From NCBI RefSeq assembly GCF_016894265.1, contig NZ_CP069791.1, positions 496,001 through 560,000 on the forward strand: a stretch of DNA of 64,000 nt, read 5' to 3'. Shown here in pieces: positions 23,835 through 35,373 of this stretch; the stretch's first letter is position 1; the number at the start of each line of letters is the position of its first letter. The notes below the pieces were generated by a model. The model made no database searches. It saw only the letters and a list, made by a program, of their open reading frames with translations, and was not told the origin of the DNA. Origin of the DNA: Corynebacterium tuberculostearicum. Lineage in GTDB: Bacteria > Actinomycetota > Actinomycetes > Mycobacteriales > Mycobacteriaceae. The translations under genes were made by a program, and so were the position numbers.

Positions 23835-23892
23835 TTTCGTCCATCCAAACCTCGGTTTTCGTCGACGGTTTTGCCGGTTTATATGGACGAAA
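23835..23892. repeat. 58-bp palindromic element, copy 2
   Basis: The outer arms TTTCGTCCAT (23835-23844) and ATGGACGAAA (23883-23892) are perfectly complementary, with CGTCGACG (23860-23867) at the exact centre. Length and symmetry equal copy 1 at 21039, while the inner bases have diverged. Confidence 0.8.
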
Positions 23893-23959
23893 ATGGTGAT
23901 CCGAGTGGAGCGCTCGCCATTGTGCCACTTCTCAGAGCTCCTGGGTACCGCGGAAATAA

Positions 23960-23993
23960 AAAATGTCCGGCCCCTCCGAAGAGGAAGCCGGAC
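23960..23993 (-). terminator. Terminator of the tRNA-Ile/tRNA-Ala unit
   Basis: The hairpin GTCCGG (23965-23970) with CCGGAC (23988-23993) matches the one after tRNA-Ala copy 1. An A-rich stretch on the plus strand (T run on minus) follows. Confidence 0.85.
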
Positions 23994-24002
23994 TTCATGC
24001 TG

Positions 24003-24075
24003 TGGAGCATAGGAGAATCGAACTCCTGACCTTCTGCTTGCAAAGCAGATGCTCTACCAATTGAGCTAATGCCCC
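24003..24075 (-). tRNA. tRNA-Ala (anticodon TGC), copy 2
   Basis: The sequence is identical to the tRNA at 21183-21255, with GGGGCAT acceptor and TTTGCAA loop. Here it directly follows tRNA-Ile, the usual actinobacterial arrangement downstream of gyrA, so this is probably the ancestral copy. Confidence 0.96.
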
Positions 24076-24084
24076 ATTGTTCCG

Positions 24085-24161
24085 TGGTGGGCCTAGCTGG
24101 AATCGAACCAGCGACCTCATCGTTATCAGCGATGCGCTCTAACCGACTGAGCTATAGGCCC
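24085..24161 (-). tRNA. tRNA-Ile (anticodon GAT)
   Basis: The minus-strand cloverleaf has acceptor GGGCCTA, anticodon loop CTGATAA (GAT), a T-arm with GTTCGATTC, and an encoded CCA at 24085-24087. It is paired with tRNA-Ala in the same orientation, nine bases apart. Confidence 0.96.
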
Positions 24162-24271
24162 TTGTGCGGAACGAGAATTAACTCTACATACTATCCCCGG
24201 ATTTACACAAATCGCCTGCTCAACAGATATTTCTTGCAACTCAAAAGCAGGGAAAGATTCGCACGGAAGAA

Positions 24272-24303
24272 AGAAAAATGCCGGCACCCGAAGGTACCGG
24301 CAT
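24272..24303 (-). terminator. Terminator after gyrA-DUF3566
   Basis: ATGCCGGCACC (24278-24288) pairs with GGTACCGGCAT (24293-24303), one mismatch. On the minus strand it is followed by TTTTTC. It lies 20 bases after the DUF3566 stop. Confidence 0.85.
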
Positions 24304-24323
24304 CTTCAAACGCAAGAGAGGCG

Positions 24324-24662
24324 CTAGCGGTTGTCTAGGTCGACCCGTAGGCCGCCAAAGACATCCACAATGGCGTTATAGATGACCGCCATCAGTGGTG
24401 CCAGCAACGTAAAGAGAACGGCGAAAATAACGCCGATGAGTGCGGAGGCGGAAATGATGACACCGAAGGTTACCTCAAATCCGCCGCCCACGCCGCCGAC
24501 GAGGCTATTGAGCGATTCCCAAATGCCCACCTGGTTCAAGCCGATGTAGAGCAGGCATACGGCCAGCATCCAGGCGATGAGTCCGACGAGTGACAAAGCC
24601 AGACCAACACGGAAGGCCGAGGTAGGCGAGATTCGCGTAATAGTTACGTCTCGTCGTGCCAT
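24324..24662 (-). CDS. DUF3566 transmembrane protein
   Basis: This 112-residue protein has an N-terminal cytoplasmic stretch (RRDVTITRISPTSAFRVGLALS) and two long transmembrane segments, separated by a Gly/Ser-containing extracellular loop. It ends with AVIYNAIVDVFGGLRVDLD. This pattern and the position immediately downstream of gyrA are characteristic of the actinobacterial DUF3566 family. The role is unknown, although the fixed linkage to gyrA suggests coexpression. The gap to gyrA is three bases. Confidence 0.92.
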   Translation of the reverse strand: MARRDVTITRISPTSAFRVGLALSLVGLIAWMLAVCLLYIGLNQVGIWESLNSLVGGVGGGFEVTFGVIISASALIGVIFAVLFTLLAPLMAVIYNAIVDVFGGLRVDLDNR

Positions 24663-24665
24663 TAA

Positions 24666-27218
24666 TTACTCCTCATCCTTGGAAGCATCGCCAGCCTTGT
24701 GCTCCTGCTGGACCTCATCCACGGTCTTTTCGCCCTTGGCCACAGCCTGAGCGTCTTCCTCACCATCTTCTTCCACGTTCCGGTCGATGGCAAGCAGTTC
24801 GACTTCGTCACCCAAGTTCACCAAGCGCACGCCCATGGTTGCACGGGAGGATGGACGAATCTGCTCCACCTCGGTGCGGATGACCCCACCGGCAGAGGTG
24901 ATAGCGAAGATCTCATCATCTTCGTCCACAGAAATAGCGCCAATGAGCTTGCCGCGCTTCGGGGTGTACTTAAAGGTCATAACGCCCAAGCCGCCGCGCC
25001 CCTGCGGGGTATATTCCTCGATGGCAGTGCGCTTGCCGTAGCCGCCAGAGGTGGCTACCAAGAGGAACTCGCCATCGTGGACCACGGACATGGACAGCAG
25101 CTGATCATCACCGCGGAAGCGCATGCCCTTCACACCGGCGGTGGCGCGGCCCATGGGGCGCAGCTGGTCGTCGTCGGCAGTAAAGCGGATAGCCTGGCCC
25201 TGCTCGGAGGTAAGCAAGATGTCATCGCCTTCGGAGACGAGCTGTGCACCAATGAGCGCATCGCCCTCATTGAGGTTGATGGCGATAAGGCCAGCGGAAC
25301 GCGCGGACTCGTAATCGGTCAGGCGGGACTTCTTCACACGGCCCTGCTGGGTGGCGAGAACCAGGTAAGGAGCATCCTCATAAGATTGGATCTGGATGAC
25401 CTGAGCAATCTTTTCTTCTGGTTGGAATTCCAGCAGGTTAGCCACATGCTGGCCGCGAGCAGCGCGACCGCCCTCTGGCAACTCGTAAGCCTTGAGGCGG
25501 TAAACACGGCCGAAGTTGGTAAAGAACAAAATCCAGTCGTGCGTGGAACAGACGAAGAAGTTCTTCACAATATCGTCCTGCTTCAGCTCGGCGCCACGCA
25601 CGCCCTTGCCACCGCGCTTTTGCGCCTTATAGGAATCCACCTTGGTGCGCTTGGCGTAACCAGTAGAGGTGATGGTAACCACGACGTTCTCGCGGACAAT
25701 GAGGTCCTCATCAGTGACATCGCCGGTCGCCGGGATGATTTCAGTGCGGCGTTCATCGCCATACTTATCGACGATCTCTGCCAGCTCATCGTGGACAATC
25801 TGGCGCTGGCGCTCCTCGCGGGCAAGGATGTCCTTCAGATCCGCGATTTCGCGCTCGATTTCCGCCAGCTCATCGATGATCTTTTGGCGCTCCAAGGCGG
25901 CCAGCTTACGCAGCTGCATGGCCAGGATGGCATCGGCCTGGATATCGTCGACGTCGAGAAGCTCCTTCAAGCCTTCGCGCGCCTCGTCCACGGTGGGCGA
26001 ACGGCGGATGAGGGCAATAACCTCATCCAGCATATCCAGGGCTTTTACCATACCGCGCAAGATGTGGGCGCGCTTTTCGGCCTCATTCAGGCGGTACTGG
26101 GTACGGCGAACGATGACCTCAATCTGATGTTCCACGTAGTAGCGCAGCATCTGATCCAAGCGGAGGGTGCGCGGCACGCCATCGACGATGGAGAGCATAT
26201 TCGCGCCGAAGGACGTCTGCAGCTGGGAGTGCTTGTAGAGGTTATTGAGCACCACGCGGGCCACGGCATCGCGCTTCAGGGTGACTACGATGCGCATGCC
26301 AACGCGGTCGGAGGACTCATCCTCAATCTTGGAGATGCCCGCAATCTTTCCGTTGGCCACGGATTCCGCGATATTGGAAATGAGGTTATCCGGGTTGACC
26401 TGGAATGGCAGCTCGGTAATTACGATGGTCTGGCGAGATCCAGACTCCTCGATGGAGGTCACACCGCGCATCCGGATGGAACCACGACCGGTGGTGTAGG
26501 CATCCTTGATGCCTTGATCGCCCACGATTAGACCGGCGGTGGGGAAATCCGGGCCCTTGACGCGTTCCATGCAGGCTTCCAGCGCAGTCTCTTCGTCTGC
26601 ATCCGGGTGATCCAGCATCCAGTAGATGGCCTCGGCCAGCTCGTTGAGGTTATGTGGCGGAATATTGGTGGCCATGCCCACGGCAATACCGCCAGAACCG
26701 TTCATGAGCAGGTTCGGAACACGGGACGGCAAGACGTCTGGCTCGCTGGTTTTGCCATCGTAGTTGGGCGAGAAATCTACGGTGTTTTCGCGGATATCGC
26801 GCACCATCTCCATGGCCAACGGGGTGAGCTTACACTCCGTATAACGCATTGCTGCCGGGCCATCGTTACCGCGGGAACCGAAGTTACCCTGGCCATCCAC
26901 CAGCGGATAGCGCATGTTCCAGGACTGGGCCAGACGCACCAAGGTGTCATAGATGGCGGAGTCACCGTGCGGGTGGAACTGACCCATGGTGTCCGAAACC
27001 GGGCGGGCGGACTTCACGTAGCCACGCTCCGGGCGGTAACCGGAATCGAACATCGCGTAGAGGATGCGGCGGTGCACCGGCTTCAGGCCATCGCGCACCT
27101 CCGGCAGGGCGCGGCCGACGATGACGGACATGGCATAGTCGATGTAACTCGACTCCATCTCCTCATTAATGTCAATGGGAAATATGCGATCAAAAAGATC
27201 GTCGTTATTGTCACTCAT
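24666..27218 (-). CDS. gyrA: DNA gyrase subunit A
   Basis: This 850-residue protein is full length. The breakage-reunion domain has the catalytic Tyr126 (AAMRYTECK). The quinolone-determining stretch [15 protein letters not shown] carries Ser87 and Asp91, the residues usually found in fluoroquinolone-susceptible corynebacteria. The coiled-coil and the C-terminal beta-pinwheel follow, with the GyrA box QKRGGKG, and a short acidic tail. GyrA with GyrB introduces negative supercoils. Unlike many actinobacteria it is separated from gyrB by about 3 kb of other genes, transcribed oppositely. Confidence 0.98.
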   Translation of the reverse strand: MSDNNDDLFDRIFPIDINEEMESSYIDYAMSVIVGRALPEVRDGLKPVHRRILYAMFDSGYRPERGYVKSARPVSDTMGQFHPHGDSAIYDTLVRLAQSWNMRYPLVDGQGNFGSRGNDGPAAMRYTECKLTPLAMEMVRDIRENTVDFSPNYDGKTSEPDVLPSRVPNLLMNGSGGIAVGMATNIPPHNLNELAEAIYWMLDHPDADEETALEACMERVKGPDFPTAGLIVGDQGIKDAYTTGRGSIRMRGVTSIEESGSRQTIVITELPFQVNPDNLISNIAESVANGKIAGISKIEDESSDRVGMRIVVTLKRDAVARVVLNNLYKHSQLQTSFGANMLSIVDGVPRTLRLDQMLRYYVEHQIEVIVRRTQYRLNEAEKRAHILRGMVKALDMLDEVIALIRRSPTVDEAREGLKELLDVDDIQADAILAMQLRKLAALERQKIIDELAEIEREIADLKDILAREERQRQIVHDELAEIVDKYGDERRTEIIPATGDVTDEDLIVRENVVVTITSTGYAKRTKVDSYKAQKRGGKGVRGAELKQDDIVKNFFVCSTHDWILFFTNFGRVYRLKAYELPEGGRAARGQHVANLLEFQPEEKIAQVIQIQSYEDAPYLVLATQQGRVKKSRLTDYESARSAGLIAINLNEGDALIGAQLVSEGDDILLTSEQGQAIRFTADDDQLRPMGRATAGVKGMRFRGDDQLLSMSVVHDGEFLLVATSGGYGKRTAIEEYTPQGRGGLGVMTFKYTPKRGKLIGAISVDEDDEIFAITSAGGVIRTEVEQIRPSSRATMGVRLVNLGDEVELLAIDRNVEEDGEEDAQAVAKGEKTVDEVQQEHKAGDASKDEE

Positions 27219-27270
27219 AACGCCAAATTCTACCCTCTAGCGCCTTTCAGGGCTCGAATTGCCGCACGGG

Positions 27271-27290
27271 TGGTATCACCGTGGTATCAC
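27271..27290 (+). promoter_or_regulatory. Direct repeat, candidate RHH operator
   Basis: TGGTATCAC occurs twice (27271-27279 and 27282-27290), starting 11 bases apart, so the copies face the same side of the helix. It ends six bases before the RHH gene start. Such phased repeats are typical operators of autoregulating ribbon-helix-helix antitoxins. Binding is inferred. Confidence 0.45.
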
Positions 27291-27296
27291 TGAAGT

Positions 27297-27518
27297 ATGG
27301 CAATGACATTGCGGCTCACAGACGAGCAGGATCACGCCCTTACCTTGTTGGCTTCCGCGCAGGGCACCTCCAAGCACGAGGCGGTGGTGCGCGCCGTTGT
27401 TTCAGCGGCAGCCCGCACGCTTGCCGACGCCCACGTGCAATCCACCGCCCGCGCCCTCCTCCCCGGCCGCGCTGAACTAGAGACGGAAATCCGCCGGGCT
27501 CGGCCCGCGCGGCCTTAG
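27297..27518 (+). CDS. CopG/RHH-type small protein (antitoxin-like)
   Basis: This 73-residue protein begins MAMTLRLTDEQDHALTLLASAQGTSKHEAVVRAVVSAAAR. That is the beta strand plus two helices of a ribbon-helix-helix DNA-binding domain. An Arg-rich tail follows (ETEIRRARPARP). It precedes the Doc-like gene by six bases, the standard antitoxin-first order. No good RBS precedes the ATG, which lies six bases past a direct repeat. The DNA-binding class is fairly clear. The antitoxin role is inferred from size and partner. Confidence 0.65.
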   Translation: MAMTLRLTDEQDHALTLLASAQGTSKHEAVVRAVVSAAARTLADAHVQSTARALLPGRAELETEIRRARPARP

Positions 27519-27524
27519 GTAGTC

Positions 27525-27785
27525 ATGAGCACTGAGCAGCTCTGCCTCTTAGCGCAGGAGTTTTGCGCACGCTTTAACGTTCGCATCACCAACTTCGCCG
27601 CTCTTGCGGCCGCCGCAGCCGCCAGCACCGCCAAGTTAGAAGGAATAGCCATCCACGACAGCCACCGCGATGCCGCCGGTTCCATGGCGGAGGTCTTAGC
27701 TCGCGTGCCGGCGCTAAGCGGGCATAACGCAGAGTTCGCAAAGTTCAGCGTGCGCGTCTACCTTAGTGTTAAAGAAGTTGCCTAA
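27525..27785 (+). CDS. Doc/Fic-like small protein with degenerate active site
   Basis: The protein has 86 residues. By eye it follows the helix pattern of Doc-type toxins. A helix ending in ALAAAAAASTAK takes the place of the LLESALARP helix. RVPALSGHNAEFA lines up without gaps with the Fic core of Doc-like proteins (RNHALVDGNKRLA). In that alignment the catalytic His is replaced by Pro, and the following Lys-Arg by Ala-Glu. The protein is also shorter than usual Doc toxins. It may be an inactive relic or a member with altered chemistry. The call rests on pattern and on the RHH partner upstream. Confidence 0.5.
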   Translation: MSTEQLCLLAQEFCARFNVRITNFAALAAAAAASTAKLEGIAIHDSHRDAAGSMAEVLARVPALSGHNAEFAKFSVRVYLSVKEVA

Positions 27786-27823
27786 GTTATTGGGGATAGT
27801 GACCCTAGGAAGGAACCACCACC

Positions 27824-28180
27824 ATGTCCCGCTTCAAGAAGATCGCCGCCTCGAGCCTCACGGCCGTGGCCCTAGCCGCCACCGCCGTCACTGCTCCTAC
27901 CGCCACTGCAGCTGATGCTGATTCCTGGAAAGACAACATGAATCCAGACTTTGAACAAGGCCAGCCTGGTGGCTCCTCTACTGGCTCTTCCCAGCTGGAC
28001 CTCACTTTGATCATCACCGCAGCGGCTGCTGGCGTCACCGCGCTGGCTGGTGCCGTGGCTCTTTACTCCCCTAACGTGGATCTGGAAAAAGCCGCGCGCG
28101 ATGCCGGCTTGAGCCAGATCGCCGATCAGATCGCCGCGATTCAGGCCAACCTTCCCGGCTTGCCGGGACAGCCCGCCTAA
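27824..28180 (+). CDS. Small secreted or membrane-anchored protein, unknown
   Basis: This 118-residue protein starts after AAGGAAC. A signal peptide is clear (MSRFKKIAASSLTAVALAATAVTAPTATA). A short acidic and Gly-rich segment follows, then a transmembrane helix (about 58-80), and a helical C-terminus (ARDAGLSQIADQIAAIQ) ending in a Pro/Gly tail. No domain is recognised. It lies 20 bases before the DUF6918-like gene and is probably cotranscribed with it. Confidence 0.7.
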   Translation: MSRFKKIAASSLTAVALAATAVTAPTATAADADSWKDNMNPDFEQGQPGGSSTGSSQLDLTLIITAAAAGVTALAGAVALYSPNVDLEKAARDAGLSQIADQIAAIQANLPGLPGQPA

Positions 28181-28200
28181 CTCGCGTAAGGTGGTGCAGC

Positions 28201-28638
28201 ATGACACATCTTTCTGAACTTATGTGGGGTCCGCAGCGCACTGCGGTAGTAAGCGATTGTGGCGAGTTGGTTGAGGGGGTCGTCGCCAAGCAATCGGGCA
28301 TTACCGGTATGGCGCTGAAAGGCGCCGTCGCCGCCGCAAAGAAGGTCGATTCCGCCATCATTACCAAGGCCCTAGGCCGCGTGTTGCCGGATGTCCTGGA
28401 TGCTCTGGATCCGCACTGGCAAGAATTTTCGGAAAGTTCCGAGCAGGATTTCGGTTCCTTCGTGGAGCCGCGCAGCGCCCAGGTGAGCGATTCCATCATG
28501 TCGGTAGCCGATAAGCACGCAGAGCAAATCAATTCCCCCGCGCTGTCCAAGCCTTATAACTCCCTGCGCGGCAAGGCCTCGAAATTCCTCACCCCCGCGG
28601 TCCCAGATTTCGGCCGCGTACTGCAACAGCATATGTAG
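28201..28638 (+). CDS. Conserved actinobacterial protein, DUF6918-like
   Basis: This 145-residue soluble protein is largely helical. Landmarks are MTHLSELMWGP, DCGELVEGVVAKQSGITGMALKGA, RVLPDVLDALDPHWQEF and SLRGKASKFLTPAVPDFGRVLQQ. This pattern resembles a small actinobacterial family (DUF6918) of unknown function. The assignment is from memory of the pattern and is moderate. An RBS (AAGGTGGTG) precedes the ATG. Nothing suggests an enzyme. Confidence 0.7.
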   Translation: MTHLSELMWGPQRTAVVSDCGELVEGVVAKQSGITGMALKGAVAAAKKVDSAIITKALGRVLPDVLDALDPHWQEFSESSEQDFGSFVEPRSAQVSDSIMSVADKHAEQINSPALSKPYNSLRGKASKFLTPAVPDFGRVLQQHM

Positions 28639-28680
28639 TTTCCTTGCGGTTGAATCGCATTCCAAACGCCAGGTATAAGT

Positions 28681-30156
28681 GTGGAAGTGACTACTTCCGA
28701 AGCTAACCAAACTGAGTACCCCGCCGGCCAGGATCCTGCCCGCTGGCGGGTACTTATCGTTTTGCTCACGGCACTCTTTATGTCGCTGCTGAGCGTATCC
28801 ATCGTCAACGTGGCCCTGCCGTCTATTCAATCTGGCCTCGGAGCCTCTAATTCGGATGTGCAATGGGTACTCTCCGGCTATGCACTCACCTTCGGCGTTA
28901 TCCTCGTGGCGGCCGGTCGCGCCGGAGATCTCGTCGGCCGCGGCGGAATCTTTCTAGCAGGCATTGCTATCTATTCCCTCAGCGCCGCCGTCGCCGGCTT
29001 TGCCCCCAACGCGGAGGCACTCAACGCCGCCCGCTTTATCCAAGGCGTAGGTGCCGGCCTACTCAACCCACAAGGCGTGGGCATGATCCAGCAGTACTTC
29101 CGCGGTGCCGAACGGGCCCGCGCCTTTGGATATTTTGGCTCCACGGTGGGGATAGCCGTAGCCATCGGGCCAGTGCTCGGCGGCCTGCTCATTCGCCTCG
29201 GCGGACCGGATCTGGGTTGGCGATTGACCATGCTGGTCAATTTCCCCGTCGGCCTAGTCGCTATCGTTTTGGGACTGACCTGGTTTCCACGGCCACTGTT
29301 TTCCCGGGTGCGCGATGAAGCAGGAAATAAGCTGGGTGTTTTCAAGACCTTGGCTACCCTTGATCCCATCGGCGCGCTGATCCTGGGTACCGCCGTGTGG
29401 GCTATCCTCTTCCCCTTCATGGAATCCTCTGGATCACCGGCCGTGTGGTGGCTTCTACTGCTAGGGGCCGTTCTGCTCGTAGCGTGGGTACAGTGGGAGC
29501 GCCACCACAAATCCACTGGTCATCCGCCGATGGTGGACCTCAATATCTTTTCCACCCCAAGCTTTCGCAATGGCACCATCATCGCCACCTTGTGGTTTAT
29601 GGGCATTACCAGCATTTGGGTGCTCGTGGCACTCTACTTCCAAAGCGGACTCGGACACTCCGCCCTCGCGGCCGGATCCGTAGGTATCCCCGCCGCCTTA
29701 TTGAGCTCCATTTCCGCTACTCTGGCCGGCCGATCCGTTTCCGTTTATGGGCGCAAGGTCGTGGTACTTGGCATGCTGGTGACCATCTTCGGTCTAGTGG
29801 CCACAATTGCGCTTATCTGGGCCACTGAGCAGTGGGGAGCTAGTGAATGGTGGATGGTTCTTTCGCTCTCCTTTGTTGGGGGCGGCCAAGGCTCGGTAAT
29901 TTCCCCCAATCAAACGCTTACCTTGGCGCACGTTCCTCAAGCCTATGCCGGCTCTTCCGGCGCTGTGCTCCAGACCGGCCAGCGCATTGGCACTGCCGTT
30001 GGGCTTGCTGTTATCACGGCTATTGTGTTTGCTACCTTGCACGGCACCAGTGCGGACTGGCCGCTTTCCATCATCGCCGGCTTCGGCGTCATCCTCGCCA
30101 TGTGTCTTGCATCCTTAGGATTCGCCATAGCGGACCAGCGCAGCTCCCAAGCCTAG
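28681..30156 (+). CDS. MFS drug:H+ antiporter, DHA2 (14-TM) family
   Basis: The protein has 491 residues with a GTG start. It has about 14 transmembrane helices, in line with DHA2 (EmrB/QacA-type) exporters. Motif A-like GRAGDLVGRGGIFLAG follows helix 2. The antiporter motif C region is FGSTVGIAVAIGPVLGGLLI. The first helix bears the SIVNVALPSIQ motif D1 typical of the 14-TM group. Substrates cannot be inferred. It lies between gyrA and gyrB and ends at a bidirectional terminator shared with gyrB. Confidence 0.9.
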   Translation: MEVTTSEANQTEYPAGQDPARWRVLIVLLTALFMSLLSVSIVNVALPSIQSGLGASNSDVQWVLSGYALTFGVILVAAGRAGDLVGRGGIFLAGIAIYSLSAAVAGFAPNAEALNAARFIQGVGAGLLNPQGVGMIQQYFRGAERARAFGYFGSTVGIAVAIGPVLGGLLIRLGGPDLGWRLTMLVNFPVGLVAIVLGLTWFPRPLFSRVRDEAGNKLGVFKTLATLDPIGALILGTAVWAILFPFMESSGSPAVWWLLLLGAVLLVAWVQWERHHKSTGHPPMVDLNIFSTPSFRNGTIIATLWFMGITSIWVLVALYFQSGLGHSALAAGSVGIPAALLSSISATLAGRSVSVYGRKVVVLGMLVTIFGLVATIALIWATEQWGASEWWMVLSLSFVGGGQGSVISPNQTLTLAHVPQAYAGSSGAVLQTGQRIGTAVGLAVITAIVFATLHGTSADWPLSIIAGFGVILAMCLASLGFAIADQRSSQA

Positions 30157-30184
30157 GCTCGGCGCTTCACGACGCCGCACAATT

Positions 30185-30217
30185 AAAGCCCACCGCGGAA
30201 GTTCCGCGGTGGGCTTT
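30185..30217. terminator. Bidirectional terminator between the MFS gene and gyrB
   Basis: AAAGCCCACCGCGGAA and its exact complement pair around a one-base loop (30185-30217). This gives A-run and T-run ends on both strands. It serves the MFS gene on plus and gyrB on minus. Confidence 0.92.
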
Positions 30218-30227
30218 GTGCTGCGAT

Positions 30228-32318
<2,091 letters not shown>

Positions 32319-32410
32319 CTATAGCTAATTCTAAGACCTTGACTATTCTACACGGATACCCCCTACTGAAAGACACCCCACACCCGTGAGAGATAGGAAT
32401 CTGGCGCGCT

Positions 32411-32450
32411 CTGAGGTTATTTACATTGTGCAGGTCTGAGTAAACCTCAG
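32411..32450. other. Inverted repeat between dciA and gyrB
   Basis: CTGAGGTT (32411-32418) pairs with AACCTCAG (32443-32450) across a 24-base loop with some inner pairing. It begins five bases after the dciA stop but lacks a T run. It may attenuate readthrough from dciA into gyrB. Its role is uncertain. Confidence 0.4.
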
Positions 32451-32454
32451 CCTA

Positions 32455-33024
32455 TTAGCCGTAGGTATCTTGTGATCCTTGCGGTTTGACCCACTGCCGC
32501 CCCTCGTAATTGCGCCTTTGCTTCGGCCCGTGAATCCGCAGTTCCACGATGACATCGGGGCCTAGGCGGTCAGAGATTTTGCGCAGGATTTGGCGCTGCA
32601 GGTAGCGCAGCTCCGTTGCCCACGTGGAGTTATCGCAGGATACATAGACAATCTTGTCCTTAATCCGCTGCGGCTGCGTATGCGCGGCGATGCGCTCGCC
32701 CACCAAATGCTCCCAATTGCCCATCACCCAGCCATTAGCCAGATCATGCTCCCACCCACGATTGACCACCTCGCGGTTAATTTGGGATCCCAGGCTCGGC
32801 ACGGCCAGGGTGCGCCGCTTCTTCCTGCCATCTGGGCCCGTGGGTAAGCCCCGTTGATAGCCCATATACCCCTGCTTTTGCGCCTTCTCCAGCGAGGGTA
32901 CCGGCATCTTCGGCACCGGGCGGGTCAGCTTCGGCGGGTTTTTGGAGGTGGACCGAACCAGCTTGAAGTACTGGGTGACGGGATCGATGCGCTGCTTGCC
33001 GACGCCCCCTTGATCCTCACTCAT
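32455..33024 (-). CDS. dciA: DciA-family replicative helicase operator (DUF721)
   Basis: The ATG at 33024 overlaps the recF stop and has GAGGGG just upstream, giving 189 residues. A GTG at 33033 is a weaker alternative. The N-terminal half is basic and Pro-rich. The C-terminal half is the DUF721/DciA core with [36 protein letters not shown] and [16 protein letters not shown]. DciA loads or operates the DnaB helicase at the origin. Its place after recF is the classic actinobacterial position (Rv0004 type). Confidence 0.93.
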   Translation of the reverse strand: MSEDQGGVGKQRIDPVTQYFKLVRSTSKNPPKLTRPVPKMPVPSLEKAQKQGYMGYQRGLPTGPDGRKKRRTLAVPSLGSQINREVVNRGWEHDLANGWVMGNWEHLVGERIAAHTQPQRIKDKIVYVSCDNSTWATELRYLQRQILRKISDRLGPDVIVELRIHGPKQRRNYEGRQWVKPQGSQDTYG

Positions 33025-34192
33025 TCCCCTCACCTTCCTCGGCGCTGAGCTTGGAAATGCGACCGGTCTCGGTATCTTCTACGCTCACACGGTAGCGCAC
33101 GATGGGTTCCAAGTTTCCGGGCAGATCCTCATCCACGGCCGCGGTGATGAGCACCTGCTCGGCCTCGGCGGCCAAGTGGACCAGCTGCTTGCGGCGCTTG
33201 GCATCGAGCTCGGCAAAGACATCATCCAAGATGAGCACCGGATCGGATCCTCCCTCCTGGCGCAGGAGGTTGAATTCCGCCAGGCGCAGCGCGATGGCAT
33301 AAGACCACGTCTCGCCGTGGCTAGCAAAGCCCTTGGCCGGCTGATCACCCAGGTTGAGCACCAGATCATCGCGGTGCGGACCTACCAGGGAAATGCCGCG
33401 TTCAATCTCGCGCTGCCGGGCGGCGGCCAACTCGGTGAGCAGCACGGCCTCTAGTACCTCGCGATCGGAGGTATCGATCGTGGACTTATACTCAACGTGC
33501 GCCGGTCGCGATTCTGGCGCCAGGCCGGAATAGGCGGCGGGGATGTGGTCCAAGAGGGCGTCGACAAGCGCAAGGCGCGCGGCGATCACCTGGGCGCCAA
33601 GCCGGGCAAGCTGTGCATCCCAGGTATCCAAGGTGGCCAACGCAGCGGCGCCATCGCTATCGGAATAGCCGCGGCGCAGGCTGCCGGAGGCCGATTTCAG
33701 CAGGGCATTGCGTTGCTTGAGTACCTTGTCGTAGTCGGCCTTCACACCCGCTAAGCGCGGAGTCCGCGAGGCAATGATGCTATCGAGGTAGGCGCGGCGC
33801 CCAGCCGGCTCCCCGCGCACCAGGGCCAAGTCCTCCGGGGAAAAGAGCACTGTCTTCACCACGCCCAGCAGCTCACGGGGGCTGCGTAGGCGGGTGCGAT
33901 TAATCTGCGCCTGGTTGGCCGCGTGGGGCTTAATCAGCAAATGGGTAGTAAGCTCGCGGCCCTGGTTCACCGCGGTAATGGATACCCGCGCGCTGTCCGC
34001 GCCCTGACGCACCAGCGGTGCATCGTGGGAAACGCGGTGGGAAGAAAGGTGGGCGGTATAGCCAATGGCCTCGACGATATTGGTCTTGCCAAAGCCGTTG
34101 CGCCCGACAAAAAGGGTGATCCCCGGCCCTAGCTGCACATTAAGTTCGGGCCACGAGCGAAAATCCCGAACATCGAGATCCCTGACGTACAT
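33017..34192 (-). CDS. recF: DNA repair and recombination protein RecF
   Basis: This 391-residue SMC-like ATPase has Walker [16 protein letters not shown], the signature region [12 protein letters not shown] and Walker [14 protein letters not shown]. RecF loads RecA at gapped DNA with RecO and RecR. The ATG overlaps the dnaN stop (TAATG) and its own stop overlaps dciA, so dnaN-recF-dciA are translationally coupled. Confidence 0.97.
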   Translation of the reverse strand: MYVRDLDVRDFRSWPELNVQLGPGITLFVGRNGFGKTNIVEAIGYTAHLSSHRVSHDAPLVRQGADSARVSITAVNQGRELTTHLLIKPHAANQAQINRTRLRSPRELLGVVKTVLFSPEDLALVRGEPAGRRAYLDSIIASRTPRLAGVKADYDKVLKQRNALLKSASGSLRRGYSDSDGAAALATLDTWDAQLARLGAQVIAARLALVDALLDHIPAAYSGLAPESRPAHVEYKSTIDTSDREVLEAVLLTELAAARQREIERGISLVGPHRDDLVLNLGDQPAKGFASHGETWSYAIALRLAEFNLLRQEGGSDPVLILDDVFAELDAKRRKQLVHLAAEAEQVLITAAVDEDLPGNLEPIVRYRVSVEDTETGRISKLSAEEGEGNE

Positions 34193-35373
34193 TAGCCCGG
34201 CAGGCGAACCGGCATGAGCAAGTAGGTGAAGTTGGTCTCCGGCGTGGGGAAGTTGCCATCTTCATCGGCCTCAGGCAGCTCTTCCGGTTCTGGGATCATG
34301 ATGGCTGGGCGCGAAGGCTCGGTAAAGCCGAAGACCACGCGGTCGGTGTTGATAACGCCCAAGCCATCCTTGAGGTAGCCCGGATTGAAGGCGATGAGGA
34401 ATTCATCGCGGCCATGGAATGCGCACGGCAGGGTCTCGGTCGCGTTACCAGCATCCGCACCGGCGGAAAGGGTTACCTGGCCATCGGCGAATTCCATCCG
34501 AATCTGCGCGTTGCGATCCGTCAGCAAAGACACGCGGCGGATTGCTTCCTGCAGAGGGGCGACCTCAATGGAGGCAATATTGGTGTGATTCTTCGGCAGC
34601 AGCGGCTGCACATTAGGGAAGTCCGCATCCAGCATGCGCGTGGTGGTCTCGCGATTATCCGCGTGCAGGCCAAAGAGGCCATCGGCACCAATATTGTCAT
34701 CGGTGCCCACAGCGATTTCCACTGGGATATTCAGGTGCGGATCCAAAGAACGACCGGTTTCCTGCAGGGTCTTCGCAGGCACCAAGAGCTTGGCTTCTAC
34801 ATCCGGCGATTTCGGCTCCCATTCCAAGGTACGCATGGCCAGGCGGAAGCGGTCCGTCGCCGTCATCTCAATGTCCTTGCCACGGATATCCATGTGCACA
34901 CCGGTGAGCATGGGCAGGGTGTCATCCTTGCCGGCCGCGGCAGCGACCTGGTGGATGGCCTCGACGAACAACTGCGGCTGAATGGTGCCGGTAACCTCCG
35001 GCAGGACCGGAAGCTGCGGGTAATCATCCAGAGGGATCAGTGGCAGCTCAAAGCGGGAAGAACCACAGGTAACCAGGGCCTTGGAATCTACCTGGGAGAT
35101 CTCCACTTCCTTATTGGGAAGGGAAGCGACGATGTCAGAGAGGAGCTTGCCGGCTACCGCGATCTGTCCGGGTTCATCCACCATGCCGGCGATGCGGACG
35201 CGGGTGGAAACCTCGTAATCGAAGCCAGTGAACTCAAGACCATTGTCATCCGCGGTGATCAGCATCGCGCGGAGCACGGGCTGGGTGACCTTGGACGGCA
35301 GGCTGCGAGCAACCCACGCTACGGCGTTGGCAAGGTCATCTTTGGCAACGCGAAATGACACGGCTTCATCCAT
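34192..35373 (-). CDS. dnaN: DNA polymerase III sliding clamp (beta subunit)
   Basis: The protein has 393 residues and three clamp domains, and ends in [10 protein letters not shown], the typical C-terminus forming part of the hydrophobic partner pocket. Other landmarks are [14 protein letters not shown] and TDRFRLAMR. As a dimer it encircles DNA and tethers the polymerase. Upstream is the origin-like spacer that separates it from dnaA. Downstream it overlaps recF by one base. Confidence 0.98.
   Translation of the reverse strand: MDEAVSFRVAKDDLANAVAWVARSLPSKVTQPVLRAMLITADDNGLEFTGFDYEVSTRVRIAGMVDEPGQIAVAGKLLSDIVASLPNKEVEISQVDSKALVTCGSSRFELPLIPLDDYPQLPVLPEVTGTIQPQLFVEAIHQVAAAAGKDDTLPMLTGVHMDIRGKDIEMTATDRFRLAMRTLEWEPKSPDVEAKLLVPAKTLQETGRSLDPHLNIPVEIAVGTDDNIGADGLFGLHADNRETTTRMLDADFPNVQPLLPKNHTNIASIEVAPLQEAIRRVSLLTDRNAQIRMEFADGQVTLSAGADAGNATETLPCAFHGRDEFLIAFNPGYLKDGLGVINTDRVVFGFTEPSRPAIMIPEPEELPEADEDGNFPTPETNFTYLLMPVRLPG

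Noticed and set aside
21183..24161. Integrated element using tRNA-Ala as an attachment site
   Set aside because: The duplicated tRNA could mark att sites, but no integrase, excisionase or phage gene lies in the 2.7 kb between the copies, only ordinary housekeeping-type genes.
24699..26531. Long plus-strand reading frame (610 codons) opposite gyrA
   Set aside because: It is the antisense shadow of gyrA, caused by high G+C codon bias. Its translation shows no domain or start signals.
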